Source: Candidatus Puniceispirillum sp. (GTDB lineage Bacteria; Pseudomonadota; Alphaproteobacteria; Puniceispirillales; Puniceispirillaceae). From it: a stretch of 11,617 nt of DNA. This document shows, piece after piece, positions 1 through 8,099 of this stretch. The position numbers and the translations under genes were made by a program. The stretch is taken from assembly GCA_016778825.1 (NCBI GenBank), contig JADHOU010000024.1:1-11617 (forward strand), given 5' to 3'. How positions within the stretch are numbered: the stretch's first letter is position 1; every line of letters starts with the position of its first letter. Under the pieces are notes generated by a model. That model did no database searches and was not told the origin of the DNA. It saw only the letters and a list, made by a program, of their open reading frames with translations.

Positions 1-112
1 GGGCTTTATTGCCAAAGCCCCCGAAGATGTTGTGGCTGAAAACCGCCGCCGTCTTGACGAGGAAAATACACGCCTAAATGGCCTAACCGCTGCCTTGAAA
101 CGGCTTGGTTAA
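1..112 (+). CDS. valS: Valyl-tRNA synthetase, C-terminal end (partial)
   Basis: The gene enters from the left edge. The frame beginning at base 2 is open and ends with TAA at 110-112, giving the last 36 residues of a protein (GFIAKAPEDVVAENRRRLDE..., ending AALKRLG). This matches the C-terminal coiled-coil arm of ValS, where a 'F(V/I)AKAPxxVVxxxRxRL' segment leads into an antiparallel coiled coil that contacts tRNA-Val. The enzyme charges tRNA-Val in the cytoplasm. Heptad-like Leu spacing and high Arg/Glu content support a coiled coil. The catalytic domains lie outside the window, so the call rests on the tail only. ilvD follows 60 bases downstream on the same strand with no visible terminator between them, so read-through is possible. 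Confidence 0.8.
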   Translation, partial: GFIAKAPEDVVAENRRRLDEENTRLNGLTAALKRLG

Positions 113-160
113 GCCAAAGACAGCCATTTGATCGGGTCGCCTGCTACCCATGACGTTAAA

Positions 161-164
161 GGAG
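161..164 (+). promoter_or_regulatory. Ribosome-binding site that sets the ilvD start
   Basis: GGAG within AAAGGAGAG lies eight bases before ATG 173. It decides between this start and the in-frame upstream TTG at 128, which has no Shine-Dalgarno sequence. Confidence 0.7.
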
Positions 165-172
165 AGTTTAAA

Positions 173-1903
173 ATGCCTGATAGCATCAAGCCAATTGATA
201 AAAGCAATCTGCCAAGTCGCCATGTTTCGATTGGCCCTGAAAAAGCGCCGCATCGGTCTTATTACTATGCGATGGGCATGACCGAGGAAGAAATCAACCA
301 GCCGCTTGTTGGCGTTGTTTCCACTTGGAATGAGGCCGCGCCTTGTAACATCGCGCTTGCGCGTCAGGCACAGGCTGCCAAACGCGGCGTTCGCGAACAT
401 GCTGGCACCCCACGCGAGTTTACCACCATTACCGTTACCGATGGTATCGCCATGGGTCATGCAGGGATGAAATCATCGCTTGTCAGCCGTGAAGTGATTG
501 CCGATTCGATTGAATTGACCGTTCGCGGCCATTGCTATGATGCTGTTGTTGGCCTTGCTGGTTGTGATAAATCACTCCCCGGTGTGATGATGGCGATGGC
601 GCGGTTGAATGTTCCGTCAGTCTTTATGTATGGCGGGTCAATCCTGCCCGGCCGGTTCAAAGACAAAGACGTCACCGTTCAGGATGTTTTCGAGGCTGTT
701 GGCGCACATGCTGCCGGCAATATGTCTGATGAAGATTTGCACGAGCTGGAATGCGTTGCCTGCCCTAGCGCAGGGTCATGTGGCGGCCAGTTTACCGCCA
801 ATACAATGGCCTGTGTTTCCGAGGCGATTGGCCTTGCCATCCCGGGTTCAGCAGGCGCACCAGCACCTTATGAGTCACGTGATGAATATGCCTATCATTC
901 AGGCCGTATCGTGATGGATCTTGTGCGTGCCAATCTTCGCCCGCGAGATATCCTAACCCGCAAAGCCTTTGAAAATGCCGCAACCGTTGTTGCAGCCTCT
1001 GGCGGATCAACCAATGCCGGTTTGCATTTGCCAGCTTTGGCATCGGAATGCGGTATTGATTTCGACCTTCATGATGTTGCCGAAATCTTCAAGAAAACCC
1101 CCTATATTGCCGATCTAAAACCAGGTGGGCGTTATGTGGCGCGTGACATGTTTGAAATTGGCGGCGTTCCGGTTTTGATGAAAACCCTTCTTGATGGTGG
1201 GTTCCTGCATGGTGATTGCATCACTGTTACCGGCAAAACCATTGCCGAAAATCTGGCCGATGTGACATTCCCGACCAATCAGGATGTGGTTCGTACTACC
1301 GATGCGCCATTGTCACCGACAGGCGGCGTTGTTGGCCTTCGCGGCAATCTTGCCCCTGAAGGTGCCATCGTTAAGGTTGCTGGCATGAAAAACCTAAAAT
1401 TCACCGGCAAAGCCCGCTGTTTTGATTGTGAAGAAGAGGCTTTTGCTGCGGTTGAACGCCGTGACTATCAAGAAGGCGATGTTTTGGTGATTCGCTATGA
1501 AGGGCCAAAAGGCGGTCCGGGCATGCGCGAAATGCTGGCCACCACCGCTGCGCTTTATGGACAGGGCGCTGGTGATACGGTTGCTTTAATCACTGATGGT
1601 CGTTTTTCTGGTGCAACGCGGGGCTTTTGTGTTGGCCATGTTGGGCCTGAGGCGGCTGTTGGCGGACCGATCGGCCTGTTGCAAGATGGCGACACCATCA
1701 TCATCGACGCCGAAACAGGAACGATTGAAGTTGATCTTGATGAGGCCGAATTGACAAAAAGACGTGAAGCATGGAAACCGCGTGGTACCGATTACAATGC
1801 TGGTGCCATCTGGAAATATGCACAAACCGTTGGGTCAGCCGAGAAGGGCGCTTTAACCCATCCGGGTGGTAAGGCCGAAACCCATATGTATGCTGATATC
1901 TAA
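173..1903 (+). CDS. ilvD: Dihydroxy-acid dehydratase
   Basis: IlvD/Edd family enzyme of 576 residues. It dehydrates 2,3-dihydroxyisovalerate and 2,3-dihydroxy-3-methylvalerate to the 2-keto acids in valine, leucine and isoleucine synthesis. The cluster-ligand cysteines of the [2Fe-2S] class are visible as C58 (EAAPCN), C131 (GCDKSLPG) and C203 ([14 protein letters not shown]). D90 and K133 correspond to the Mg-binding aspartate and the lysine that is carbamylated in characterised family members. The C-terminal half keeps [12 protein letters not shown] and [12 protein letters not shown] chose ATG 173 because GGAG at 161-164 lies eight bases upstream; the frame stays open back to a TTG at 128, but that start has no ribosome-binding site. 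The [10 protein letters not shown] segment is expected in this family. The sugar-acid dehydratases of the same superfamily are an alternative, but length and motifs favour IlvD. The gene ends at a strong hairpin terminator. Confidence 0.96.
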   Translation: MPDSIKPIDKSNLPSRHVSIGPEKAPHRSYYYAMGMTEEEINQPLVGVVSTWNEAAPCNIALARQAQAAKRGVREHAGTPREFTTITVTDGIAMGHAGMKSSLVSREVIADSIELTVRGHCYDAVVGLAGCDKSLPGVMMAMARLNVPSVFMYGGSILPGRFKDKDVTVQDVFEAVGAHAAGNMSDEDLHELECVACPSAGSCGGQFTANTMACVSEAIGLAIPGSAGAPAPYESRDEYAYHSGRIVMDLVRANLRPRDILTRKAFENAATVVAASGGSTNAGLHLPALASECGIDFDLHDVAEIFKKTPYIADLKPGGRYVARDMFEIGGVPVLMKTLLDGGFLHGDCITVTGKTIAENLADVTFPTNQDVVRTTDAPLSPTGGVVGLRGNLAPEGAIVKVAGMKNLKFTGKARCFDCEEEAFAAVERRDYQEGDVLVIRYEGPKGGPGMREMLATTAALYGQGAGDTVALITDGRFSGATRGFCVGHVGPEAAVGGPIGLLQDGDTIIIDAETGTIEVDLDEAELTKRREAWKPRGTDYNAGAIWKYAQTVGSAEKGALTHPGGKAETHMYADI

Positions 1904-1920
1904 AGCCAAAACAGAAATGC

Positions 1921-1954
1921 AAAAAGCCGGGTCAGTTTGATCCGGCTTTTTTTT
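1921..1954. terminator. Rho-independent terminator between convergent ilvD and xth
   Basis: AAAAGCCGGGTCA at 1922-1934 pairs with TGATCCGGCTTTT at 1938-1950 around a three-base loop. The stem has a GC-rich core and one G-T wobble. On the plus strand it runs into eight T's (1947-1954), a strong intrinsic terminator for ilvD 18 bases after its stop. On the minus strand the A-run at 1921-1925 gives a shorter U tract 24 bases after the xth stop, so it probably works in both directions, more weakly for xth. Confidence 0.88.
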
Positions 1955-1977
1955 GGGGCGATTGAAAATCTTAGTGG

Positions 1978-2748
1978 CTAGGCGCGAAGCTGGCACCAAA
2001 TCGGGGTATGGTCAGATGGTTTTTCCAACCCGCGTGGTGCCCGATCAATACCCACATCTTCGAGCCGGTCAAGTGCTTCGGGCGACAGCAATAAATGATC
2101 AATCCGTACGCCATGATCGCGCTGCCACGCACCAGCTTGATAATCCCAGTAACTATAGAAAACACCAGTTGGATTCAGGCTGCGAAGCGCATCGACATAG
2201 CCTTTGTGAAGAAGGCTGCGAAACGCGCCTCGGCTTTCGGGTCTTGTTAGGGCATCACCAGCCCAGCCTGCGGGATCATAGCAATCGATATCATCGGGAA
2301 TGACGTTAAAATCACCGCCAAGAATCACCGGCTTTTCATCATTTAGCAAAGCGAGGGCGCGGGCTTCAAGACGCGCCATCCAGCAAAGTTTATAGTCAAA
2401 TTTTGGGCCCGGTGCCGGATTGCCATTCGGCAAATAAATTGTCGCCACCCGAAAGCCATTAATGGTGGCTTCCATATAGCGTGCCTGTTCATCTTCGGCA
2501 TCGCCTTCCAGCCCCATAACAACATCTTTCATCGGAAACCGGCTCGCAATCGCCACACCATTGTAACTTTTTTGGCCATGAAAGGCGACATGCCACCCCA
2601 TCGCCTGAAACGCATCAATTGGGAAATTCACATCTTGCGACTTTGTTTCTTGAATCAGCAAGACATCGCAGGGATCAGTGGCAAGCCAATCTGTTACAAT
2701 AACCAGCCGCGCCTTAATTGAATTCACATTCCAGCTGGCAATCCGCAT
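1978..2748 (-). CDS. xth: Exodeoxyribonuclease III (AP endonuclease)
   Basis: ExoIII/APE1-family Mg-dependent nuclease of 256 residues, close to the size of E. coli XthA. It cleaves DNA 5' of abasic sites and removes 3' blocking groups in base-excision repair. Active-site residues are in their usual motifs: N7 (ASWNVNS), E34 (LLIQETK), Y105 (YLPNGNP), D146 and N148 (GGDFNV), the YWDYQAGAWQRDHGVRIDH segment with D217-H218, and the final SDHTP with D246-H247. The open frame extends 12 codons further upstream, but ATG 2748 gives the family-typical MRIASWNVNS start and avoids overlap with erpA. There is no clear Shine-Dalgarno sequence; the start is five bases after the erpA stop, so translation is probably coupled. 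The gene converges on ilvD. Confidence 0.95.
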   Translation of the reverse strand: MRIASWNVNSIKARLVIVTDWLATDPCDVLLIQETKSQDVNFPIDAFQAMGWHVAFHGQKSYNGVAIASRFPMKDVVMGLEGDAEDEQARYMEATINGFRVATIYLPNGNPAPGPKFDYKLCWMARLEARALALLNDEKPVILGGDFNVIPDDIDCYDPAGWAGDALTRPESRGAFRSLLHKGYVDALRSLNPTGVFYSYWDYQAGAWQRDHGVRIDHLLLSPEALDRLEDVGIDRAPRGLEKPSDHTPIWCQLRA

Positions 2749-2753
2749 GATGG

Positions 2754-3134
2754 TTAAACAGAAAAAGACGTGCCGCAGCCGCAAGATGCGGTTGCGTTCG
2801 GATTGGTCACGGCAAAATATGACCCCATCAAATCCTGCACATAATCCAGTTCGGCATGGTCAATCAGCTCAATCGACATATCATCAACAACCACGTCCAC
2901 CCCATGCGCGGTAAATACGATATCATCATCATTACGCTTTTGATCAATGCTGAAATCATATTGAAAGCCCGAACAGCCACCACCAAGCACCGCAACGCGG
3001 AAAAAGCTGCCCTCAGGCTCGCCACTCAGCATATGCTGAATGCGTTCAGCTGCTGACAAGCTTAGCCCGAATACGCCAGCATTTGACTGTATCGCGTTGG
3101 GTGCGCTGGTTTCCAGATTGCTTTGTTCGCTCAT
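2754..3134 (-). CDS. erpA: Iron-sulfur cluster insertion protein, A-type carrier
   Basis: A 126-residue A-type carrier (HesB/IscA/ErpA family) that carries Fe-S clusters to apo-proteins in the cytoplasm. The three ligand cysteines are in their expected places: C54 in GGGCSGFQY, and C118 and C120 in the C-terminal CGCGTSFSV. The first 20 or so residues are a variable polar extension; the conserved fold begins near LSLSAAERIQ. The name ErpA rather than IscA or SufA rests on the FQYDF and GCGTSFSV endings and on the alphaproteobacterial neighbourhood (erpA beside xth, divergent from dgt), so the paralogue assignment is a little less certain than the family. ACAGG lies seven bases before ATG 3134. 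It is the first gene of a likely erpA-xth operon. Confidence 0.92.
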   Translation of the reverse strand: MSEQSNLETSAPNAIQSNAGVFGLSLSAAERIQHMLSGEPEGSFFRVAVLGGGCSGFQYDFSIDQKRNDDDIVFTAHGVDVVVDDMSIELIDHAELDYVQDLMGSYFAVTNPNATASCGCGTSFSV

Positions 3135-3357
3135 TTGATTGCCTGTTGCTGATTACTTTTCGCTTGTTTAAATATGGCCCCAGTTTGCCTGCAAATCAAG
3201 GTTAACAGATAAGCCACGGCAGAAAGCCAATTGATTGCCCTAGGTGACGATTGCGGTTTTTTGCAGCAACGCCTACATTGGTTTGGAATTCTGGGCAATA
3301 TTACCCGCGAATGGCTATGCCAGCCATTGGTTGTGGTGGGGTTGCCAGGACACATGA
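3135..3357. promoter_or_regulatory. Divergent intergenic region, erpA / dgt
   Basis: This 223-base spacer should hold the promoters for both directions. For erpA (minus strand) the best guess is TTGATT (3199-3194) and TATTTA (3174-3169), but the 19-base spacing is poor. For dgt a possible pair is TTGCAG near 3261 with TGGAAT 17 bases on, also weak. An open frame crosses from 3231 into dgt, but it has no family resemblance and is probably chance. I see no riboswitch, operator or RNA gene here. Confidence 0.4.
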
Positions 3358-4575
3358 ATGAACAGGTGCAATGTGACTGCAAATATCGAACATCGTACCC
3401 TAGCGGTCTATGCCTGTCATGGACCGGCAAGCCGCGGCCGTTTTCTGGATGAGCAGGAACATCAATCCCAAACCAGCCGTACACCATTTCAGCGTGACCG
3501 TGACCGCATCATTCATTCAGGCGCATTTCGGCGGCTGAAACATAAAACACAGGTCTTTGTCTATCATGAGGGCGATTATTTCCGAACGCGCCTGACCCAT
3601 TCACTCGAGGTTGCACAGATCGCACGATCCATGGCGCGGGCGCTTGGGCTGAATGATGATCTGGCCGAAGCCGTGGCGCTTGCGCATGATTTGGGTCATA
3701 CGCCTTTTGGCCATGCTGGTGAAGACGCGCTTGACCGGCTAATGGCTGATCATGGCGGTTTTGACCATAATGAACAAACGGTTCGGGTACTTACCCAGCT
3801 TGAACAGCGCTATGCCGGTTTTGACGGATTGAACTTGTCATGGGAAACGCTTGAAGGTGTTGTAAAACATCATGGCGCCATCAAAGATCGTACCACGCTT
3901 CGCCCAGCCATTATCACCATTGATAAAAATATGGATTTGCAGCTAGAACTCCATTCATCAGCCGAGGCGCAACTAGCGAATCTGGCCGATGATATTGCCT
4001 ATCTTTCGCATGATTTTGACGATGCACTTCGTGCCGGCCTGTTCAGCATTGACGATATACGGCCATTGCCACAGGTGGGAAAAGCGCTGTTAGATATCGA
4101 AAAAAACTATGCCGATTTAGAATTAGGCCGGATCATCCATGAATTGGTGCGGCGATTAATTTCGGTGTTTGTCGAAGATATGCTTGGCGTATCGGCTGGC
4201 AATCTGGCGGCATTACAGGCCAAGCATGCAGATGATATCCGCAATCATAAGACACCGGTGATCGGCTTTTCATCGGACATGGCGGCTGATCTGGAAACCT
4301 TGCGCGGGTTTCTGTTCAAAAACATGTGGCGGCATTATAAAGTGAACCGGATGACAAGTAAGGCAAAACGGGTGGTGACAGATCTTTTTGATTTGTTTAT
4401 GTCCGAACCCAATACATTGCCAAGTGACTGGCAATTTAGTGGTGGAAAAGCCCTGAGCGACATGACAAACAATGATCGGGCGCGTATTGTCGCCGATTAT
4501 ATTGCCTCGATGACCGATCGCTATGCCATTATCGAACATGAACGGCTTTTCGATCTTGGCCCCATTTTACGATAG
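3358..4575 (+). CDS. dgt: dGTP triphosphohydrolase-like HD-domain protein
   Basis: HD-domain dNTPase of 405 residues that hydrolyses dNTPs to deoxynucleosides and triphosphate, contributing to dNTP pool balance. It has the alphaproteobacterial type-2 dGTPase signature: TPFQRDRDRIIHSGAFRRLKH (residues 42-62) and TQVFVYHEGDYFRTRLTHSLEVAQIAR (64-90). Metal ligands are H81, H110-D111 in ALAHDLGHTPFGH, and an Asp in LADDIAYL (about 211). The C-terminal half is the helical extension usual for the family. ATG 3358 has AGGA seven bases upstream; a GTG at 3373 with ACAGG before it is a workable alternative that removes five residues. argS starts 34 bases after the stop, so the two are probably co-transcribed. 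True substrate preference cannot be read from sequence. Confidence 0.93.
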   Translation: MNRCNVTANIEHRTLAVYACHGPASRGRFLDEQEHQSQTSRTPFQRDRDRIIHSGAFRRLKHKTQVFVYHEGDYFRTRLTHSLEVAQIARSMARALGLNDDLAEAVALAHDLGHTPFGHAGEDALDRLMADHGGFDHNEQTVRVLTQLEQRYAGFDGLNLSWETLEGVVKHHGAIKDRTTLRPAIITIDKNMDLQLELHSSAEAQLANLADDIAYLSHDFDDALRAGLFSIDDIRPLPQVGKALLDIEKNYADLELGRIIHELVRRLISVFVEDMLGVSAGNLAALQAKHADDIRNHKTPVIGFSSDMAADLETLRGFLFKNMWRHYKVNRMTSKAKRVVTDLFDLFMSEPNTLPSDWQFSGGKALSDMTNNDRARIVADYIASMTDRYAIIEHERLFDLGPILR

Positions 4576-4609
4576 ATCCTGTTTGCGGATAGAGAAAAGA
4601 CCCGATTAC

Positions 4610-6340
4610 ATGAATATTTTTTCCTTCTTTGAAGTTGAATTTCAAACCATCATCAACCAGCTCGTTTCCGCCGATTTACTATCTGGCGATATTGATACAA
4701 GCCGTGTTGTCTTTGAGTTGCCGCGCGATGAAAGCCATGGCGATCTTGCCACAAATGCGGCGATGGTTCTTGCCAAACAGGTGGGCAAATCGCCGCGTGA
4801 TCTTGCTAGCTTATTTGCTGCTGAAATAGCAAAAATTAACGGGGTGATCAGCGTTGATATTGCCGGTCCAGGCTTTTTGAACCTCACCATTGAGTCTCTC
4901 CTGTGGACACGCGAAATCGCTGATATTCTTGCTGCTAATTTGACTTATGGCAAAAGCGATATAGGGGCAGGCAAGCCGGTGAATGTTGAATTTGTGTCGG
5001 CAAATCCAACCGGCCCTTTGCATGCCGCCCATGCCCGCGGTGCGGTGATTGGTGATGCGCTTGCCGGATTGATGGAGTTTTGCGGCTGGAATGTCACGCG
5101 CGAATATTACATTAATGACGCTGGTGGGCAGGTCGATGTTTTGGCGCGGTCAACCTACCTTCGCTATTGCGAGGCGCTTGGCCGTGACATCGGTGCTATT
5201 CCGGCTGGTCTATATCCCGGGCTTTATCTCAAAGATGTCGGTCAAGCATTGGCCGCCCGCGATGGCGAGCTCTATCTTGATAAGCCCGAAGCTGAATGGC
5301 TTGAGACTGTACGCGGCTTTGCCATTGACGCCATCATGCAGGGAATCAAAACCGATCTTTTGGCACTTGGCATCAAAATGGATCAGTTTTCGTCAGAGCG
5401 CGCTCTTGTGAATTCGGGGGCAGTTGGGCACGCAATTGATAAACTGCAGCAAGACGGCCATCTCTACCAAGGTATTTTGCAGCCACCAAAAGGCAAAGAG
5501 CCTGAAGATTGGGAGCCGCGCGAACAATTACTGTTCAAAGCCAGTGAATTTGGCGATGACACGGATCGGCCTTTGCAAAAATCTGATGGTACATGGACCT
5601 ATTTTGCTGCCGATGTTGCCTATCATCTTGACAAGCTAGAGCGAACCAACGGCGCCTTAATTAATATTTTTGGTGCTGATCATGGCGGCTATGTTAAACG
5701 CATGACAGCGGCGGTTGCCGCTTTATCGGGCATGCAGAACATGCTTGATATCAAATTATGCCAGCTGGTGAATTTGCTGGATAATGGACAGCCAGTCAAA
5801 ATGTCAAAACGAGCTGGCACCTTTGTTACGGTTGAAGATGTGATCGAGGCGGTTGGCGCTGATGTCATCCGGTTTATCATGCTCACGAGGCGCAATGATC
5901 AAACCTTGGATTTTGATTTTGCAAAAGTAACCGAACAATCACGCGATAATCCAGTTTTCTATGTTCAATATGCGCATGCCCGCGCCTGTTCGGTTATCCG
6001 GCAATTTGAAAAAGACCAGACAATGCCCGAAACGGCAAATCTTGGCCTGATTGCCGACCCTGCTGAACTGGCTGTCGTTAAAATGCTGGTTGGCTGGCCA
6101 AAGCTGGTTGAATCAGCCGCCAGCGCGCATGAACCGCACCGGATCGCCTTTTATCTTGTCGATCTTGCAAGCCGGTTCCATTCATTATGGAATGCGGGTC
6201 GGGAAAACCCATCATTGCGTTTTATCCTTGATGATGATGCGGCAACGACAGCCGCCCGAATGCAACTTGTTCAAGCAACAAGTTTCGTTATTCGAACCGG
6301 CTTAAATGTGTTATCAATTAAAGCCTTAGAAGAAATGTAG
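4610..6340 (+). CDS. argS: Arginyl-tRNA synthetase
   Basis: Class I aminoacyl-tRNA synthetase of 576 residues that joins arginine to tRNA-Arg. In order: an N-terminal Add1 tRNA-recognition domain (about 1-100, including LPRDESHGDLATNAAM), the Rossmann catalytic domain with the HIGH-type motif HAAH (138-141, within SANPTGPLHAAHARGAV), the FGADHGGYVKRM segment, a KMSKR motif at about 397-401 (VKMSKRAGTFVT), and a C-terminal helical anticodon-binding domain ending in LNVLSIKALEEM. The open frame extends upstream to 4523 inside dgt, but ATG 4610 gives the usual short MN-(I/L)-F start and avoids the overlap. A purine stretch (AGAGAAAAGA, 4590-4599) about ten bases upstream may act as ribosome-binding site. 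The next gene starts eight bases after the stop. Confidence 0.97.
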   Translation: MNIFSFFEVEFQTIINQLVSADLLSGDIDTSRVVFELPRDESHGDLATNAAMVLAKQVGKSPRDLASLFAAEIAKINGVISVDIAGPGFLNLTIESLLWTREIADILAANLTYGKSDIGAGKPVNVEFVSANPTGPLHAAHARGAVIGDALAGLMEFCGWNVTREYYINDAGGQVDVLARSTYLRYCEALGRDIGAIPAGLYPGLYLKDVGQALAARDGELYLDKPEAEWLETVRGFAIDAIMQGIKTDLLALGIKMDQFSSERALVNSGAVGHAIDKLQQDGHLYQGILQPPKGKEPEDWEPREQLLFKASEFGDDTDRPLQKSDGTWTYFAADVAYHLDKLERTNGALINIFGADHGGYVKRMTAAVAALSGMQNMLDIKLCQLVNLLDNGQPVKMSKRAGTFVTVEDVIEAVGADVIRFIMLTRRNDQTLDFDFAKVTEQSRDNPVFYVQYAHARACSVIRQFEKDQTMPETANLGLIADPAELAVVKMLVGWPKLVESAASAHEPHRIAFYLVDLASRFHSLWNAGRENPSLRFILDDDAATTAARMQLVQATSFVIRTGLNVLSIKALEEM

Positions 6341-6348
6341 AGTGCAAA

Positions 6349-7257
6349 ATGAGCGATGAAGACCAACAGGTTAGCGGCGTCAATTGGGGATGGTTTGCCA
6401 TCCTTGCCAGCATCATCGCCATTGTCGGTGGCGCCACCTATTTTCTGCTGCCAAGCCTGATTTCAAAAACCGTTACCGATATTACGGTGGTCAAAGCGAT
6501 TGAAGAGCCGATCAAGGTAAAGCCTTTGGATCCTGGCGGTGAGGCGGTCGATCATCAAGATTTGCTTGTTGTTGATATCCTGAAAGGCGGCAACAAACCC
6601 GATGATCAAACCGAAACGCTGCGCCCGACATCGCCAAGCCCCGAACCACCGCCGGTTGCCGAAGCTGAAACTGCAGTAAAGTCAGTTTTGGAAACACCGC
6701 TAGCAACCAGTGAAAACCAATCCAAAACCGATGATAAGGCAATGGCTAATCACGGTGATGCGGCGGCCAAAGAGCCAGCCAAAGAAATAGTCAAAAAACC
6801 CCTGCCAAAAGCAAAGCCTGCACCAAAACCCGTGACAAAGGATGCCGCTGGTAAAGATGCAACGGGGGCAGACACCAAGACAGCTGCCAATAACAAGCCA
6901 ACAAAACCGGCTGCGGTAAAGCCTGCAGCGACCAAAGCCGATAAAGACACCACTTCAAAGATCAAGAAGCGGGTGATCGTGATTGAAGGTAATGAGCCGC
7001 TTTACATGATCCAGCTTGCCGCGTTTCGTAATGCAGAAAAAGCCACTGAAATGGCAAAAATTCTGTCACAGAAACACAAATCGCGCCTGCAAAATGTCGA
7101 TCTTGAAACGATGTCGGTTGATACCGGCAGTAACGGTATTTTCTACCGAATTGTCAGCGCCCCGTTGCCGCGCCCTGATGCCGATAAGATTTGCAGCGTT
7201 TTGCGGCGGTCGGGTCAAGATTGTTTCTTGCGGAAATACACTGCGCCAAGCCCATAA
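6349..7257 (+). CDS. Membrane-anchored SPOR-domain protein
   Basis: A 302-residue bitopic inner-membrane protein. A short cytoplasmic N-terminus is followed by one transmembrane helix (about 14-36, WGWFAILASIIAIVGGATYF). A long low-complexity periplasmic linker rich in Ala, Lys and Pro (about 85-205) leads to a C-terminal SPOR domain (about 216-297, starting LYMIQLAAFRNAEKA and ending SGQDCFLRKY). SPOR domains bind denuded glycan strands at division septa, so a role in cell division or septal wall remodelling is likely; no catalytic domain is present. A SPOR protein directly after argS is the usual alphaproteobacterial order. Two cysteines (C282 and C292) flank the last SPOR strand and could form a periplasmic disulfide, as reported for some SPOR domains; this is inference. 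No established symbol applies. Confidence 0.88.
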   Translation: MSDEDQQVSGVNWGWFAILASIIAIVGGATYFLLPSLISKTVTDITVVKAIEEPIKVKPLDPGGEAVDHQDLLVVDILKGGNKPDDQTETLRPTSPSPEPPPVAEAETAVKSVLETPLATSENQSKTDDKAMANHGDAAAKEPAKEIVKKPLPKAKPAPKPVTKDAAGKDATGADTKTAANNKPTKPAAVKPAATKADKDTTSKIKKRVIVIEGNEPLYMIQLAAFRNAEKATEMAKILSQKHKSRLQNVDLETMSVDTGSNGIFYRIVSAPLPRPDADKICSVLRRSGQDCFLRKYTAPSP

Positions 7258-7315
7258 TTCAGGGGTAAACCCCAAAACCGTAAACCGAATCTGAACTGGT
7301 ATTATTACAGCCATT

Positions 7316-8098
7316 ATGACCGACCTACAAGACACATTCACCGCCGGTGAAAGCCCCATAGACAAGCCAAAACAGCTGGCGCTTTTCGTCAATCTTGACG
7401 GTTTTGAGGGGCCGATTGATCTATTGCTGAAACTGGCGCGGGATCAAAAGGTCGATTTGACCAAAATCGCTATTTTGCCATTGGCCGAACAATATCTCAG
7501 CTTTGTGAATAATGTTCGTGAACTCGATCTGGAAATCGCTGCCGATTATCTGGTGATGGCCGCATGGCTTGCCTATTTGAAATCGCGGCTTTTATTGCCC
7601 GATCCTGAGCCCGAGCAGGCCGAAGAAATGGTCGATATGGCGGATGCGTTGCGCCACCAGCTTTTACGGCTCGAAGCCATGCAGCAAGCTGCCAAACGCC
7701 TGTCATCACTGCCCAAACTGGGGCAACAACGATTTGCCCGCGGCGCACCCGAACAATTTACCAATACCAGCCAAGCGGTCTGGACAGCATCACTTTACGA
7801 TTTGTTGTCATGCTATGGCGATATCCGTTCAACCGAAGATGCCGAAACGCTGACTATTGCCTCGACCCAGCTTTATTCGGTTGAAGAGGCGGTAAAACGC
7901 TTGCGTAACCTGATTGGGTCAAGCCCGAATTGGACGGTTTTGCAGCATTTTCTGCCAACCGGCCTGCAATCACCGATGGATTTACGATCGGCAACGGCGT
8001 CGCATTTTGTCGCATCACTGGAATTGGCACGCGAAGGCGTGCTAAGACTGCGCCAAGACAATCATTTTGCGCCGCTATATATGAAGGTTAGAGACTAA
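7316..8098 (+). CDS. scpA: Segregation and condensation protein A (kleisin)
   Basis: A 260-residue kleisin that bridges the SMC ATPase heads and binds an ScpB dimer in the Smc-ScpAB complex, which condenses and segregates the chromosome. The diagnostic N-terminal segment is present (about 28-48, DGFEGPIDLLLKLARDQKVDL), followed by IAILPLAEQYL and the helix AADYLVMAAWLAYLKSRLLLP (76-96). The C-terminal winged-helix region runs from about 180 to the end. The first 20 residues are a variable polar extension. The gene begins 58 bases after the SPOR gene; the gap holds only a GGGG-TAAA-CCCC inverted repeat (7262-7273) and no convincing promoter or Shine-Dalgarno sequence. scpB starts two bases after the TAA, which implies coupled translation. 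In many relatives nagZ lies immediately upstream; here it is absent. Confidence 0.94.
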   Translation: MTDLQDTFTAGESPIDKPKQLALFVNLDGFEGPIDLLLKLARDQKVDLTKIAILPLAEQYLSFVNNVRELDLEIAADYLVMAAWLAYLKSRLLLPDPEPEQAEEMVDMADALRHQLLRLEAMQQAAKRLSSLPKLGQQRFARGAPEQFTNTSQAVWTASLYDLLSCYGDIRSTEDAETLTIASTQLYSVEEAVKRLRNLIGSSPNWTVLQHFLPTGLQSPMDLRSATASHFVASLELAREGVLRLRQDNHFAPLYMKVRD

Positions 8099-8099
8099 G

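Noticed and set aside
128..172. N-terminal extension of IlvD from an upstream TTG
   Set aside because: No ribosome-binding site precedes 128, while ATG 173 has a well-placed GGAG and gives the family-typical length.
150..172. ATG at 150 as a leader peptide or attenuator for ilvD
   Set aside because: The frame overlaps ilvD, is not enriched for Ile, Val or Leu codons before the gene, and no antiterminator hairpins are visible in the 60-base gap.
1953..2303. Plus-strand open frame antisense to the end of xth
   Set aside because: It is fully opposite a clear ExoIII coding region, begins in the terminator, and its translation resembles no family I know.
3231..3452. Open frame in the erpA/dgt spacer running into dgt
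   Set aside because: It overlaps dgt out of frame, lacks a ribosome-binding site and has no recognisable protein features.
7262..7273. GGGGTAAACCCC as a terminator after the SPOR gene
   Set aside because: The stem is only four base pairs and no T-run follows.
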